Source of the DNA: Delphinapterus leucas
Lineage: Eukaryota > Chordata > Mammalia > Artiodactyla > Monodontidae
Assembly: GCF_002288925.2 (NCBI RefSeq)
Contig: NW_022098023.1
Location: 32,089,689 to 32,153,688, forward strand
Length of the DNA stretch: 64,000 nt
Direction of reading: 5' to 3'
In this document: one piece after another, positions 12,200-22,560 of the stretch
How the letters are laid out: each line of letters begins with the position of its first letter
Position numbering within the stretch: the stretch's first letter is position 1
Translations under genes and position numbers: made by a program
Notes under the pieces: generated by a model
Database searches by the model: none
Told to the model about the DNA's origin: nothing
What the model saw: the letters and a program-made list of their open reading frames with translations, nothing else

Positions 12200-12777
12200 A
12201 AATGAACAAGTGAGCATAGTGATTGTAAATTGGAAGAAACAGAACATGATGAATTTTCTGGTGAAGCTACTTCAGTGGAAATTTTTTGACTGCAGAGAGA
12301 TTTGAGAGCTGCTTGGATCAATTTTGAAGAAACAAAGACACAGGCAGTAATGCAAGTTCTGGAATTTATTGTAAAATGAGACTTTTGTAACTGTCTGCAA
12401 AGCTCGTCTTTATGTTAGGTTTTTCCTATATGTGTATCTGTGGCTTTATTCAAAAAATATTTTTGAAATTAATATGAATAGTTTTTGGTCAGCTATGAAC
12501 AACTACAGCAACAAGGCTGCACTGTCTATGAATGTGAATATGCGAAGAAAAACAGTTTTGAAGATGTCATTTTCTAATTTGTAGAAGTTAAGGCCTGTTA
12601 CTGTTTTTATTCCTTACTGCAACAGACCAATATGTAGATTTATGTTTCATTTTCAATATCACTCCATTATTAATTTTCCTTTTTGGTATTATAATACTTA
12701 TTTGTTTTTAATTAATACATTTATTTTTATGGGAAGTTATGACAAAGTTAATAAAAAGGAATTTTCAATGTAAAAAA
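12200..12777 (+). pseudogene. Processed retrocopy A of an unidentified mRNA 3' end, inside L1
   Basis: This 578-base insert interrupts L1. It is bracketed by agatgtggtata at 12188-12199 and 12778-12789, ends in an A7 tail (12772-12778), and has AATAAA at 12750-12755, 16 bases before the tail. Those are the marks of a cDNA made by L1 machinery from a polyadenylated mRNA. The 5' part has an acidic open frame (12206-12379, ending in TGA at 12377) with one internal TGA at 12287. Residues near its end include INFEETKTQAVMQVLEFIVK. The remainder looks like an AT-rich 3' UTR. I do not recognise the parent gene. The copy is 5'-truncated, has no promoter and is not expected to make protein. A DNA transposon fragment is less likely, given the tail and poly(A) signal. 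Confidence 0.7.
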
Positions 12778-13190
12778 AGATGTGGTATATATATATATAT
12801 ATGCAATGGAATATTACTCAGCCATAAAAAGAATGAAATATTGCCATTTGCAGCAACACAAATGGACCTAAAGATTATCATATTAAATGAGGTCAGACAC
12901 AGAAAGATAGATATCATATGATATCGCTTATATGTGGAATCTAAAAAAGTGATACAAATGAACTTATTTACAAAAACAGAGATAGACTCACAGACATAGA
13001 AAGCAAACTTACGGTTACCAAAGGGGAAGGGGGTGGATAAATTAGGAGCTTGGGGTTAACAGATACACACTACTGTATATAAAATAGAAAAACAACAAGG
13101 ACCTACTGTATAGCACAGGGAACTGCATTCAATATCTTGTACTAATCTACAATGGAAAAGACCCTGGAAAAGAATATATATACATACACA

Positions 13191-13808
13191 CTAAAAAATG
13201 TCAAGGACCTGCAAGAGACCCTCAGTATGCTGAGAGTGAAGCTGATGAAATGAGAATTCAGAAGGATCAGGAGCTGGAACAGCACAAAAGAAACTCTTCC
13301 AAGTCTTGGAAGCAAATTTGGCTTGATTATTGAACCTCATTCAACTATAGTGTATTTATTTCTTCTTTTCCCAATACAAGTAAGATTATTTTATTAATTA
13401 TTATAGTAGGGCTTCCCTGGTGGCGCAGTGGTTGAGAGTCCGCCTGCCAATTCAGGGGACACGGGTTCGTGCCCCGGTCTGGGAAGATCCCACATGCCGC
13501 GGAGCGGCTGGGCCCGTGAGCCATGGCCGCTGAACCTGCGCGTCCGGAGCCTGTGCTCTGCAACGGGAGAGGCCGCAACAGTGAGAGGCCCACGTACCGC
13601 AAAAACATTAATAATAATAAAATAAAAATAAGTTTTAAAAAATATTATAGTAATAAGCGAGGAAAGTTTAGGTGTGTAATTTGTTAAAGGAAAAGTGGAA
13701 TTTCTTGTATTAGTGCAACTCCCTGGACACTTTTAAGTCTCTTAAAAGGGAAAAAATTGTGTAATTACATGTAATATTTTGTAAAACATAAAAAGAGTCT
13801 TGCAGGGA
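13191..13808 (+). pseudogene. Probable processed retrocopy B, split by a SINE
   Basis: This insert separates the L1 3'-UTR blocks that end at 13,190 and resume at about 13,809. Its first part holds an open, highly charged frame of about 47 codons that stops at TGA 13331-13333. Its last residues include [15 protein letters not shown]. This looks like the C terminus of a real protein, followed by 3'-UTR-like sequence and an A-rich end (13,800-13,809). A young SINE (13409-13642) sits in the UTR part. The insertion point is in an AT-rich (ta)n tract, so the apparent duplication (aagaatatatatacata and aaaaaatatatatgtata) is not decisive. No clean AATAAA is seen. I do not recognise the parent gene. 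It could instead be some other unclassified insertion. Confidence 0.5.
13409..13642 (+). mobile_element. CHR-type SINE, short cetacean form, with target duplication
   Basis: Complete plus-strand copy: head gggcttccctggtggcgcag at 13409, B-box-like 'gggttcgtgcccc', 'gccgcggagcggctgggcccg', 'gcgtccggagcctgtgctc', end 'cacgtaccgcaaaaa', then an A-rich tail to about 13642. Flanked by tattatagta at 13399-13408 and 13643-13652. It is inserted in retrocopy B and is therefore the youngest layer of this nest. Confidence 0.95.
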
Positions 13809-13919
13809 AAAAAATATATATGTATATAACTGAATCACTTTGCTGCGCACCTGAAATTAACACAACATTGTAAATCAACTATACTTCAATAAAAATAAAT
13901 AAATTTTAAAAAGAAAAAA

Positions 13920-14257
13920 GATCAGGTTCTTATAGAACCTTGAAATGAAAAATTTGTAAGTAACAGCAAGGAGATGCTTAGAAATGACAAAATTACAAGG
14001 AAAAGAATAAGAGAAGTGCTCCATGATCATCATCGTCTGAGAGAATCATTGTTACTTTTCATGAAAATTCTTATGGCAAAAACTGGACAAGGCTAAGGAA
14101 TTGGGGAATGATTAGGAATGCAAAATAAAAATGAAAAAGATATGAGGGAAAAGGCTAAATTTGATTTAATTCAAACAGCAAATCATCATCAGTAAAGAAG
14201 AACCCAAACCCTTACTTCTTGAGGATGTCTTTCTATCCTGCGCTCGCATATTGAGAA
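13920..14257. other. Unique A-rich sequence
   Basis: No gene or repeat recognised. Purine-rich, with scattered agaa/aaga runs. Confidence 0.35.
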
Positions 14258-14380
14258 GCTATACAGTTTAGTGCATCAGAGCTTGGGTATCGGGGGTCAG
14301 TCAGTCTGTGTTCAACGCCTGACTCTGCCTCTTGAAGAGGTCTGTGACAAATGTGTGTAAACTTCAGCTTCCTCGTCCAT
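14258..14380 (+). repeat. MIR fragment
   Basis: Contains 'tttagtgcatcagagcttgggtatc', 'cctgactctgcctctt' and 'cttcagcttcctcgtcc', a diverged MIR head and core. Confidence 0.4.
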
Positions 14381-14394
14381 TCTTTTCCTTTTTA

Positions 14395-14615
14395 AAATCT
14401 ATCTCGCAGATACCTACTAAACCTCAAGCATTTCTGGAAGTTCTTTACAAACATTGATTTGCTTAATCTCCCTAACAACCCAGTGAGGTAGAAGCTATTC
14501 CAAACCCTGTTTTACACATGGGGAAATGGAGACCCAGGGAAATTAAGTTGCCCAAAGTCACACACCTAGAAAATGGCAGATTCAGCCTCTGAGTCCAAGT
14601 GGCCTGGATTCAGGT
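14395..14615 (-). repeat. MIR SINE
   Basis: Minus-strand MIR landmarks: 'cttaatctccctaacaacccagtgaggtag', 'gttttacacatggggaaatgg', 'ttgcccaaagtcacacacctag' and 'cagattcagcctctgagtcc'. It lies just downstream of a plus-strand MIR, so the two are inverted. Confidence 0.65.
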
Positions 14616-15164
14616 CTACTACTGCTAGTGTTGTCAACAGAATTACTAAAAATGACTTTCAGTTGCCAGGAAAATAATAAATACCTAATAAATGATAAGG
14701 TTTGTATGTTTGGGTGTGTGCACAGTGGTGGTAGTGGTAATTTTGAGTCCTTAATGTTGTGTATTAGCTTGACTTCCAAGGGTGTGGTAGGAAGTGGCAT
14801 CTCTGAGCAGTAGGTGGAGCTCTTTCCTCTGATTATATTTTTACCCCCATAACCCCAACACCTCCCCTACCATCATGTTGTGAGGTCCTTGAGTAAAGCC
14901 AGATGTGTCAAATATTAAACTGAGACTTCATCCATGCTTCTTTTATCAAAAACCTATGATAATATTAAATATGTCTGTATTTTATCAAACTGCATTTGTA
15001 AAGAATCTATACATAGTCTAATAATGCTCATTTTGGTGCCTCTATTCAGATAAATAAAGTTAATTGTATTTGTTAAATGAAGAAGATTTTTTGAGAATAA
15101 CAGATAAAATGTATGTGCCGTGAATATGACCTATCAAAATATTCAGCTTACATAGTCTTAATAC

Positions 15165-15350
15165 TTTATATTTCATTCAGTTCAAATTGTGTTCATATAG
15201 ATTTACGACAACTCTGAGTAAGGTAGTTTTAGAATAATTATACCCATTTAGCAGATTAGAATAGTGAGTCCAGAGACATCAAATGAAGTTATATGAATTG
15301 GGAAAGATTATTATTGTGACATAGGATTTGGAGATCTTTTTCTAGTGCTT
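15165..15350 (-). repeat. MIR fragment
   Basis: Shows 'cgacaactctgagtaaggtag' and 'tatacccatttagcagattagaatagtgagtccagag', which match the minus-strand MIR middle. Diverged. Confidence 0.45.
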
Positions 15351-15449
15351 TCTCCACTATAACGTGTTGACTATCACTGATGTTTTGCTAGAAGCCATGG
15401 TGTCCTTCTTTCTTCCTGTGCTATATTGAAACCCTGTGTAGCTATGACA

Positions 15450-15645
15450 AGAGGCAGTATCACTCAGTGATAAAGAACACTAGATTTGGATTCTGTTTCT
15501 ACCACTTATCGGCTATGTGAGCTTACCCTCTCTGTGTTTTGGTTTTGTTATATTCAGACACTGATTTGATCCACCTCACTGAATTGTTGAGGGCAGTAAA
15601 CAACATGATCCAGGAAAAGCATTTAGAGCAGCTCCTGGCCCTTTG
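15450..15645 (+). repeat. MIR SINE
   Basis: Contains 'cactcagtgataaagaacactagattt', 'ttctaccacttatcggctatgtga' and 'cactgaattgttgagggcagtaaacaa', plus-strand MIR from head to tail. Confidence 0.55.
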
Positions 15646-15914
15646 AGAGTGCGCAACAATCGTTAAGCATCCGTATAAGCTACTTTTTCTTCCCTTCCTC
15701 TTTTTCTTGCTCTCTTCGCCCACCAAACATTTATGGAGTACCTGTGTGGAACCAGGTATCTACTGAGGGAGACACCAGAAATATGAGGCCCCAAATTGTA
15801 AGCGAGGCTTTCAGTTCCCAGTTATGCTGCTATCCATAGAAGAGACCCAGCACAGCCATCAGGGAACTCAGTGAGCAGAGATCTACTGTCACTGATGTGT
15901 TTGTGTTTTATCTT

Positions 15915-16110
15915 CCCCATTCATTCATTCAACCAATGTTTATCGTGCACACACTTTGTTCAGTGCATAGTGGTAAGTGCTGAGGAGATTAAAAATAAAG
16001 GTGAATCAGAGATAGATTTTACCCCCAAACAATAAAACTTAATTCAGAAAACAGGAAAACAAATAAACGATGGAGGGTGGAGAATACATGCCACGATGGC
16101 CAAATTTCTT
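15915..16110 (-). repeat. L2 3' end
   Basis: Starts 'ttcattcattcaaccaatgtttatcgtgcacac' and continues 'tggtaagtgctgagga' and 'gaaaacaaataaacgatgg', a minus-strand L2 tail. Limits approximate. Confidence 0.45.
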
Positions 16111-16804
16111 CTGTGCAGCAGTTCATTCACACAGTTACTACAACAATCATTCAGTATTTATTGAGCACAAAGCACTTAGTGTGCATGGAACATAACTGAG
16201 AACGCCTTACCGGTTTGTTAAACTGACCTGAACTCAAATTCTTAGAGCAAGAACCTGAAGTTATACTTTTAGTAACCGGTTAGGCTACCAGTGTTTTGGG
16301 ACTCAGGTAATGCACAATAATAATATCCGTATTTCGTTCTCTAACAAATGAAGCTAATAATTCAAATCATCTATTTAATCTGAAAAGATGTTAGAATTCC
16401 ATTTCAACTTCTGTTTAAAACTTTGGTATTATCAGATAGTGGAAGACTTAAGAGCACAAAGTATGATGACCACTGATTAAAACTTTGCCTCTGGGTTTGC
16501 TTATCAATCAGCTCTAGGGAAGAATTAAGGAAAATTTTCACAGTCTCAACTTTCCTGTCTCAATGTTCTCTTTCTAATCCCCATTTACATACAAACATAG
16601 AATATTTTTCTATAGATCCCTCACCCATTTTACACTGAAGAGCCTAGCCAAGGAAAGGAAGGTAAGAGCCTGCCAGAGGAAAAATCTATAGAAATAAGCA
16701 TTTGGACTTAGACAATACAGGAATAAAATAGAATACTGATGTATTTCTTTAAGGAGTTTGAAATGCTTTGCTTCTTGTGCTAAATATCATTGCTAACTCT
16801 ACTA
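16111..16804. other. Unique AT-rich sequence
   Basis: Possible further L2-like tail at 16145-16200 ('caatcattcagtatttattgagcac'). Otherwise nothing recognised. Confidence 0.35.
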
Positions 16805-16806
16805 TA

Positions 16807-16955
16807 TAGTCTGCCCCCCGTATCCGCGGATGCAGAACTGGTGGATACGAATGGTTGACTGTACTACACCAGGTTATATAAAGGACTTGAGCATCTGCGG
16901 ATTTTGGCATCCCTGGGGCCCTGGAACCCATCTCTCAGATACCTAGGGAGGACTG
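16807..16955. mobile_element. MER2/Tigger-like MITE
   Basis: The left end (tagtctgccccccgtatc) and the reverse complement of the right end (cagtcctccctaggtatc) form terminal inverted repeats. A TA lies immediately outside both ends (16805-16806, 16956-16957), the target duplication expected of pogo/Tigger elements. Internal phrases 'ttatataaaggacttgagcatctgcgg' and 'attttggcatccctgggg' fit the MER2-group non-autonomous Tigger consensus as I recall it. At 149 bases it is an internally deleted copy with no coding capacity. Confidence 0.65.
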
Positions 16956-16959
16956 TACT

Positions 16960-18484
16960 TCAAAAAGAAGAGCAGCATGTTACAATTTCAGAATTCTCCT
17001 AATAGAACAAAACATTTAACTAAAGCGGGGGGCGCTGATTTTATTTGGAAAATCTGAACTGTCTTGAAGTGATCTCTTTAAGTGGTTATGAGGTATTAAT
17101 GGGGAGCTGGGGGTAGAGGTGGGACATATAAGCCTACCCACTTGAACTGATGTTCCAGCTCACAGGGCCAGCTTGGGGCTGTAAAGGAAAGAAGAAACTT
17201 GTTTCTTCTCCTTATCTTGTTAATATTCAACTCACAGTACAAACTCCACTTACAACCTTTCAAAGACCCTAGGACCACAGAGATAAACAGAGTAATGGAG
17301 AGCTCTGTGGTTAATTTCCTATACAAATAATAGCAGGGAATCATTTTCATACGGTCAGCTTACGTGAGTCAAGGAATATCAGTAACAGCAAGTAAATCTA
17401 GAGGTGAGCATTTTCAGAATCAGAATCAAAGCCCAATACAACCTCCGTAGGTCTGCAATGCCTACCATTAAAGTTGAAGACACAACAGGAGCACTTGATT
17501 ACTGTAAGACTCAAGGGAAGTCTTTAATCGCTCCCTTTACCACTCTGCCCCCACCCCACAGTCCTCACCTTTTCCATCTCAATAATAGGAGCCATATTTC
17601 ATCGGCTCACAGTGATCTCGGAATTGCCCACGTTCATTACCAGCTTTCCATTTGTAGGGTTAAAAACACCATACAAATGGAAAGTGTTATTACGTTGCAA
17701 GATTGATTCGACATAGAGGCTTTCATTTTGGACTTTTTTCTTTTTAAAAAAAGGTAGACTAGATGATCCAGAATGTATATTTGTGTGCCAACTTCTACAG
17801 AAAGGAAGGCTCTGTAAAATAAGAGGGAAAAACAAAAACCAAAAATATCCTCCAAACTCACTCAAGCATTCTTGTTTTATTTGGTGATCCTTGTTTAGTT
17901 AAAGAATGTGGTTGTGGAAGGGGGTGATACAAACTTAAAACTCATGAAAATGCTAGAAACTCTCAGTTATCAATGATGGTTAAGAATCAATGTGTTCTTT
18001 TGGTTAGACGTTCTTGTTCACTGAGGGTTACCAGACATTTCACCTGTGGTTGCCAGTTTTTATCATAAAAATACACAATGGTGAAACCTTGATGGAAATA
18101 GTTCAACTTCTGAAAACTCAACTCTTTGGGATCTTCAGTACCTCAGAGTCCTTATGATTTAATAATAGTCATAATTGTCTGGATTCACATAGCCATTTCC
18201 ATTTTCTAGGTTTGCTATATCATGAGGATGATTAAGTAGCTCTTTAGAAGATATCAAATGAAAGGGTGTAATATTTTATTTTTTTTTGAAAGAAACCTAA
18301 GTGTGTATATTGAATGGGTGTTATCTTAATTACTACTGACCTAATGATGTTCCCTGGACATTTTTTAATTTTAATTTAAAAATCCTTACTATTCGCCTGT
18401 GATTTCAGAAAAATCAACACAAAATTATATTGGTGTTTTTGGCTAGTGGGATCCTGACTAATAGATTAAAATTCCAGATTCTGA
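16960..18484. other. Unique sequence with one hairpin
   Basis: No repeat family recognised. Open frames of 60-100 codons on both strands lack motifs. The one structural feature is the hairpin at 17644-17684. Confidence 0.4.
17644..17684. repeat. Perfect 13-bp hairpin with 15-nt loop
   Basis: ctttccatttgta (17644-17656) is the exact reverse complement of tacaaatggaaag (17672-17684). Directly visible. No function assigned. Confidence 0.9.
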
Positions 18485-18640
18485 AACAGTGAAAGGAGAG
18501 GCAATGGGGATTCTAGGCCTCTGTCTGCCAGTAAACTAGTCATGGGACCTTGAATGATTCCCTTAAACTCCCTGAAATATCAGATTCCTTACAAATCAAA
18601 ATAGGAAGATCAACAAAAGTGCCCTGCTTAGAACTTTCAC
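18485..18640 (+). repeat. MIR fragment
   Basis: Contains 'ctgtctgccagtaaactagtcatgggacctt', 'ccttaaactccctgaaatatcag' and 'aaatcaaaataggaagatc', a diverged MIR core. Confidence 0.4.
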
Positions 18641-18839
18641 AGCCTATGATTTTATGATAGTTAGGGTATGAAGAAAACACCTGTGAAAGTTTTTTAAAAT
18701 AGAATTCAGTGAGAAGATGGATCGATTAAGGTCAAGAGCCTGGATTGTAGTTAGTGGTGCCACTAACCAGCTGAGGGACTGAGCCAGATTAAACCCTTTC
18801 TGAAACAGGAGGAAGTATACAAAAAATTAAAGTAAGGTT

Positions 18840-18965
18840 CTAAAAGCTGACTGATTCATGCAAGCCACTTATTAACCTTTCTGGATCTCAATTTTCTCAT
18901 GTGAGATGTGAAAGTGGCTGACAAAATAATCTCTGGAATCTTCTGGCTCTAAATTTCAATGTTTC
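18840..18965 (+). repeat. MIR-like fragment
   Basis: 'ccacttattaacctttctggatctcaattttctcatgtgag' resembles the MIR core phrase. Weak and diverged. Confidence 0.35.
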
Positions 18966-20600
18966 TCTATCATGTTACAAAAATGTTTGACCATTTCCCT
19001 TTTCTAGATTTGCTATATCATTATGATGGTTCAATAGCTATTTTCTACACTAATCATTACGAAGATTGATTAATTAGCAGTAGATGATTTTTGATCTATT
19101 CATCTGCAGTTCATCAAAATAATTAATACTGTCCAGGTGTTCATTGCCAGGATGACCAAAGCTTGTTGATGAGCCATTTCATTAATTTTTATTCATTGAG
19201 TTTCATTCAATAAATATTCATAGAGTTTCTCTGCCTTCGTAAATGATGACTAAATCTCTTGACTAAAACATATTCCACTTTAAAAAACAAAAACATTTAC
19301 CTTTTCTGTGTTTTTTAACTGTAAAATTGTGGTCATAGATACTTACCTCCATTATAGAAGGGCTTTGATGACTCATGACATTTGTAAGGTGCATCGAGGT
19401 CCTTGATGGAAGGTACTCCATCTGTTGCAGAGTGTAATTAACATTATGAGTTTACTAAAGAAACATAAGAGCCATTGTTAAAGAGCATCATGGGGCCGTC
19501 TCATTCTTTAGTCATAAGACACCTCTGATGTGGAGGAAGGTAATAATTCATAATGGTTACTAAAAGTAACTTGGACATGAAAAGAGTTTGCTGTTTTTCA
19601 ACTCAACATAGTCTTTTCATTAATTAGAGGAGCAGCCATGGCAATGTATTCAACATGTTTTATTTTTGAACTAATAAGAAAACCAATTAAAGACCATGTT
19701 GTAGAGGATATGTTGGATTCTGTGAATGCTAAAGAAGGTAATATTCGTATGAAGTAATCAAGCTATTATTCAGGGAGTTCAGGTGCTACAGAGCTGGGAA
19801 ATTCCTCTTCCTTTGGTCAAGAATGGAGAGATGCAGCCTCTACAATCTTTTATATGTGCTTTAGTTCTACAGCACACTCCAGCAATGTCAGGAGAAGAAG
19901 TATCCATTCCAGTGATCTAAGTCTGATTGCTTGGTAATGCTAAGAGAAAGGCTTCCCTTATCCCATCACCCTCTCTGGGAGGCAAGGAAAGCTTTGGGAA
20001 AGTCTCAGGGATCCAGAGAATGACTGTCAAATAGTTCCTTCTGATAGGTCAAGCCTAACAGCATCATGTAGGTGCTTGGTAAAAATTCTTGATGATGTTT
20101 TCGTGATTCTGAAGACGGTGTTACTGATGGGGGTATGTGATTATTTTGGTGACTTGGGAATGAGAGGTAATTGTACTCACAAATGAACCACAGTTGACAA
20201 TTTAGTGCCTCTCACCTTCAGTGAAAGAGGGAGGGAAGGAAGAACATTTCTATTCTTATTCCAGACATTTTCCTTTTTCGGGGCGGGGGGCAGCATCATT
20301 GGGGGGGTTGTGCAACATTAGAGACGAAAATAGATGAAAAGAATTAATTGATAAGGCTTTTGAGAAATGCATTAAATTCATACTTGTCAATGCATTGTTC
20401 AAAAGCAGAGCTTTAGAGTAATAAGAAGATGAAAAGAATAATACTAGAACAAGAACAAAATATTATACATGTCCATTTAGTTTTTGTCATGTTCCTGGCA
20501 TTATTCTATGCTGCTATTAGAAGAATATGACTCTACTTTTCATAAAATTACATCAGTGAGGTGTTTAAAAGAAGGAAGGAGGGGTGAATAGGTAGAGCAC
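18966..20600. other. Unique sequence, no gene recognised
   Basis: No repeat family seen. A g-rich patch (gggcgggggg) lies at 20,281-20,290. No long open frame or convincing splice pair. Confidence 0.4.
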
Positions 20601-20619
20601 AAGAGTTTTTACGGTAGTA

Positions 20620-20908
20620 AAACCGTTCCTTTTGTTACTGTAATGGTTGGATACATGACATTATGCATTTGTCAAAATCCATAGAACAGCGTAACACAGA
20701 AAGTGAAACCTAATGTGAACTATGGGCTTTAGTTAATAATTATATACTAATATTGGTTCATGAATTGTAAAATTGTACCACACTAATGCAAGGTGTTCAT
20801 AATAGGGGGAAACTAAGGGGGTGGAAGAGACAGGAGGTAATGGAAACTCTGTAATTTTTGCTCAGTTTTTCTGGAAACTTAAAACTGCTTTTAAAAATAA
20901 AATCTATT
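20620..20908 (+). repeat. Ancient L1 3' end
   Basis: Contains, in order, 'tttgtcaaaatccatagaacag', 'gtgaaacctaatgtgaactatgggcttt', 'ttggttcatgaattgtaa', 'aatgcaaggtgttcataataggggg' and 'aaactgcttttaaaaataaa'. This matches the 3' UTR of old mammalian L1M/L1PB-type elements as I recall them. The A-rich end abuts the opposite-strand L1 that follows. Confidence 0.6.
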
Positions 20909-20910
20909 CA

Positions 20911-21130
20911 TTATTTTTTAACATCTTTATTGGAGTATAATAGCTTTACAATGGTGTGTTAGTTTCTGCTGTATAACAAAGTGAATCAGCTATACATATA
21001 CATATATCTTCATATCTCCTCCCTCTTGCGTCTCCCTCTCACCCTCCCTATCCCACCCCTCTAGGTGGTCACAAAGCACAGAGCTGATCTCTCTGTGCTA
21101 TGCAGCTGTTTCCCACTAGCTATCTATTCC
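20911..21130 (-). mobile_element. L1 3' end, 5'-truncated
   Basis: Begins with a T-rich tail, then 'catctttattggagtataatagctttacaatgg', 'gttagtttctgctgtataacaaagtgaatcagc', 'cccacccctctaggtggtcacaaag' and 'ctgtgctatgcagctg'. It is the same 3'-UTR type as the composite L1 at 40,993. It landed in the tail of an older plus-strand L1. The flanking atctattc match (20902-20909, 21122-21129) overlaps L1 sequence, so it is not proof of a target duplication. Confidence 0.85.
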
Positions 21131-22239
21131 TTTTTTAAAAATTTAAATCATTGTCTAATCCAGAAAAGAAGAGAAAGCTTTCATGTTGCTATATACACTT
21201 TCAATTTCAACAAAAGGAGGCCAAGGAGGTTGTAGTTTTGAAAAAACTAATGGTGTGCCCTTATTAGAGAAACAGTACATCAAAATCAAACTTGATTATA
21301 ACTACTACTTTAGCCTGTAAGTACACATGACATGTTCAAAAGAAGCAATATTAACGTGGCATTCTTAGTTTGTTCTGAACCAGAAAATGAATTGAAGTAT
21401 CAGTTTTCAAAGTAAAGATCAGTGACGATCGCCATGAAATCTGTACCTCTATTCCTCAACCCAGAACCAAAGATAAAATATTTTACATCATATAAGACTT
21501 CAATATTTTTGAACAATATAAATATAAGGTAAATAGAGAGGTAGATAAATCACATAGACAATTGAATTCTATGTTCTTCTGGATTTTTCTGTACTTCCTA
21601 TTCTGGGAAACTCATAAACCAAGATCTAAATATCATGGGAAAGTGGACGTGAATACACTGTTCTTTAAGGTAAGTCAACTGAAATCAAATGGTTATGGTA
21701 TAGTAATAATATTTCATATTTATGCAATATCTTTTTGTCCTGAGTCATCTTGTGAATGGGTAGTTCAATTAAGTCAAGGCAACGCCAGTCACAATGAAGC
21801 TTTGTGTATAAATTTTGAGGATTACCGAGGCCCAAAACTTACAAACCCCATAATGACTAAATCTATATTTAAAGAGACAATTTCATGGTCCTCCTGAAGA
21901 TATCACTGTCTTTTGAGGTTGTGGGGTGACATTGCAATAACCACTCAGAGCAACCCAACCGTGTTCAACACAAGAAGAATTAAGAAATAGGTCAAATTTG
22001 ACTTTGGAATACCTCCAGGGAGAATTAATTTCCTTTATTCTCAGAAACAGGTTCTCCCTACCCCCACTACCCAGGAATTTTCCCCTCCTGACCCTAAAAC
22101 ATTTGCTGCTTCTTGCCCCACTTCAAGTTGATTGATCAAAGACAGAGCCCCACCCATAGCAGCCTATATGGGCCTACCATTCTCATTAGTATTTCTGTTG
22201 CTCCACCAACACCATCCACTGATTCACTCGTCCTTCATT
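21131..22239. other. Unique AT-rich sequence
   Basis: No gene or repeat recognised. A 111-codon frame at 21562-21897 has no motif and no splice context I trust. Confidence 0.4.
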
Positions 22240-22560
22240 CCCTCGTTTTTTATTCTTACACTCATTCAATCAATCACTTATACATTCAACAAGTATGAGG
22301 TGAGTGCCTACTGTAAACTACACACCAGGCTAGGGCTCTAGGATTTTGCAAACAATAAGAGAGATGTGGTTCCTGTACTCATGGAGTCTACAGTCTATCT
22401 GGAAAGGCAAACACTGAACACATATTACTTAAATAAGTATTTAATTAAAATATTGATATGTGCTACAAAGGAAAATGTGGAGTTCTGAGAATGTGTAAAA
22501 TAGAGGGACCTAACCTGAAGATGTCTGAGTAAGAGTTGGCCAAGAGAATTTTAAGGCTGT
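22240..22560 (-). repeat. L2 3' end
   Basis: 'acactcattcaatcaatcacttatacattcaacaag', 'gtgagtgcctactgtaaactacacaccagg', 'tcctgtactcatggagtctacagtctatctgg' and 'tgatatgtgctacaaaggaaaa' follow the minus-strand L2 tail order. Confidence 0.55.

Larger units (their letters stand above)
11930..13912 (+). mobile_element. L1 3' portion carrying three nested insertions
   Basis: L1 sequence is split into three blocks. The first (about 11,930-12,199) is ORF2-distal: 'ctgttggtgggcatgtaaattggtgcagc', 'tatgatccagcaatctcactcctgggca', 'atgtccatcaacagatgaatggataaag'. The second (12,779-13,190) resumes with 'caatggaatattactcagcc' and runs to the 3'-UTR phrase 'tatagcacagggaactgc'. The third (about 13,809-13,912) carries 'actgaatcactttgctgcgc' and 'atcaactatacttcaataaaa'. 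Between the blocks sit two different non-L1 inserts, annotated separately. Removing them restores a continuous L1 3' end, which is the main evidence for nesting. Confidence 0.8.

Noticed and set aside
17404..17865. Overlapping 74-100 codon frames on both strands
   Set aside because: Frames on opposite strands and offsets are open together, which is typical of chance. The hairpin inside is reported instead.
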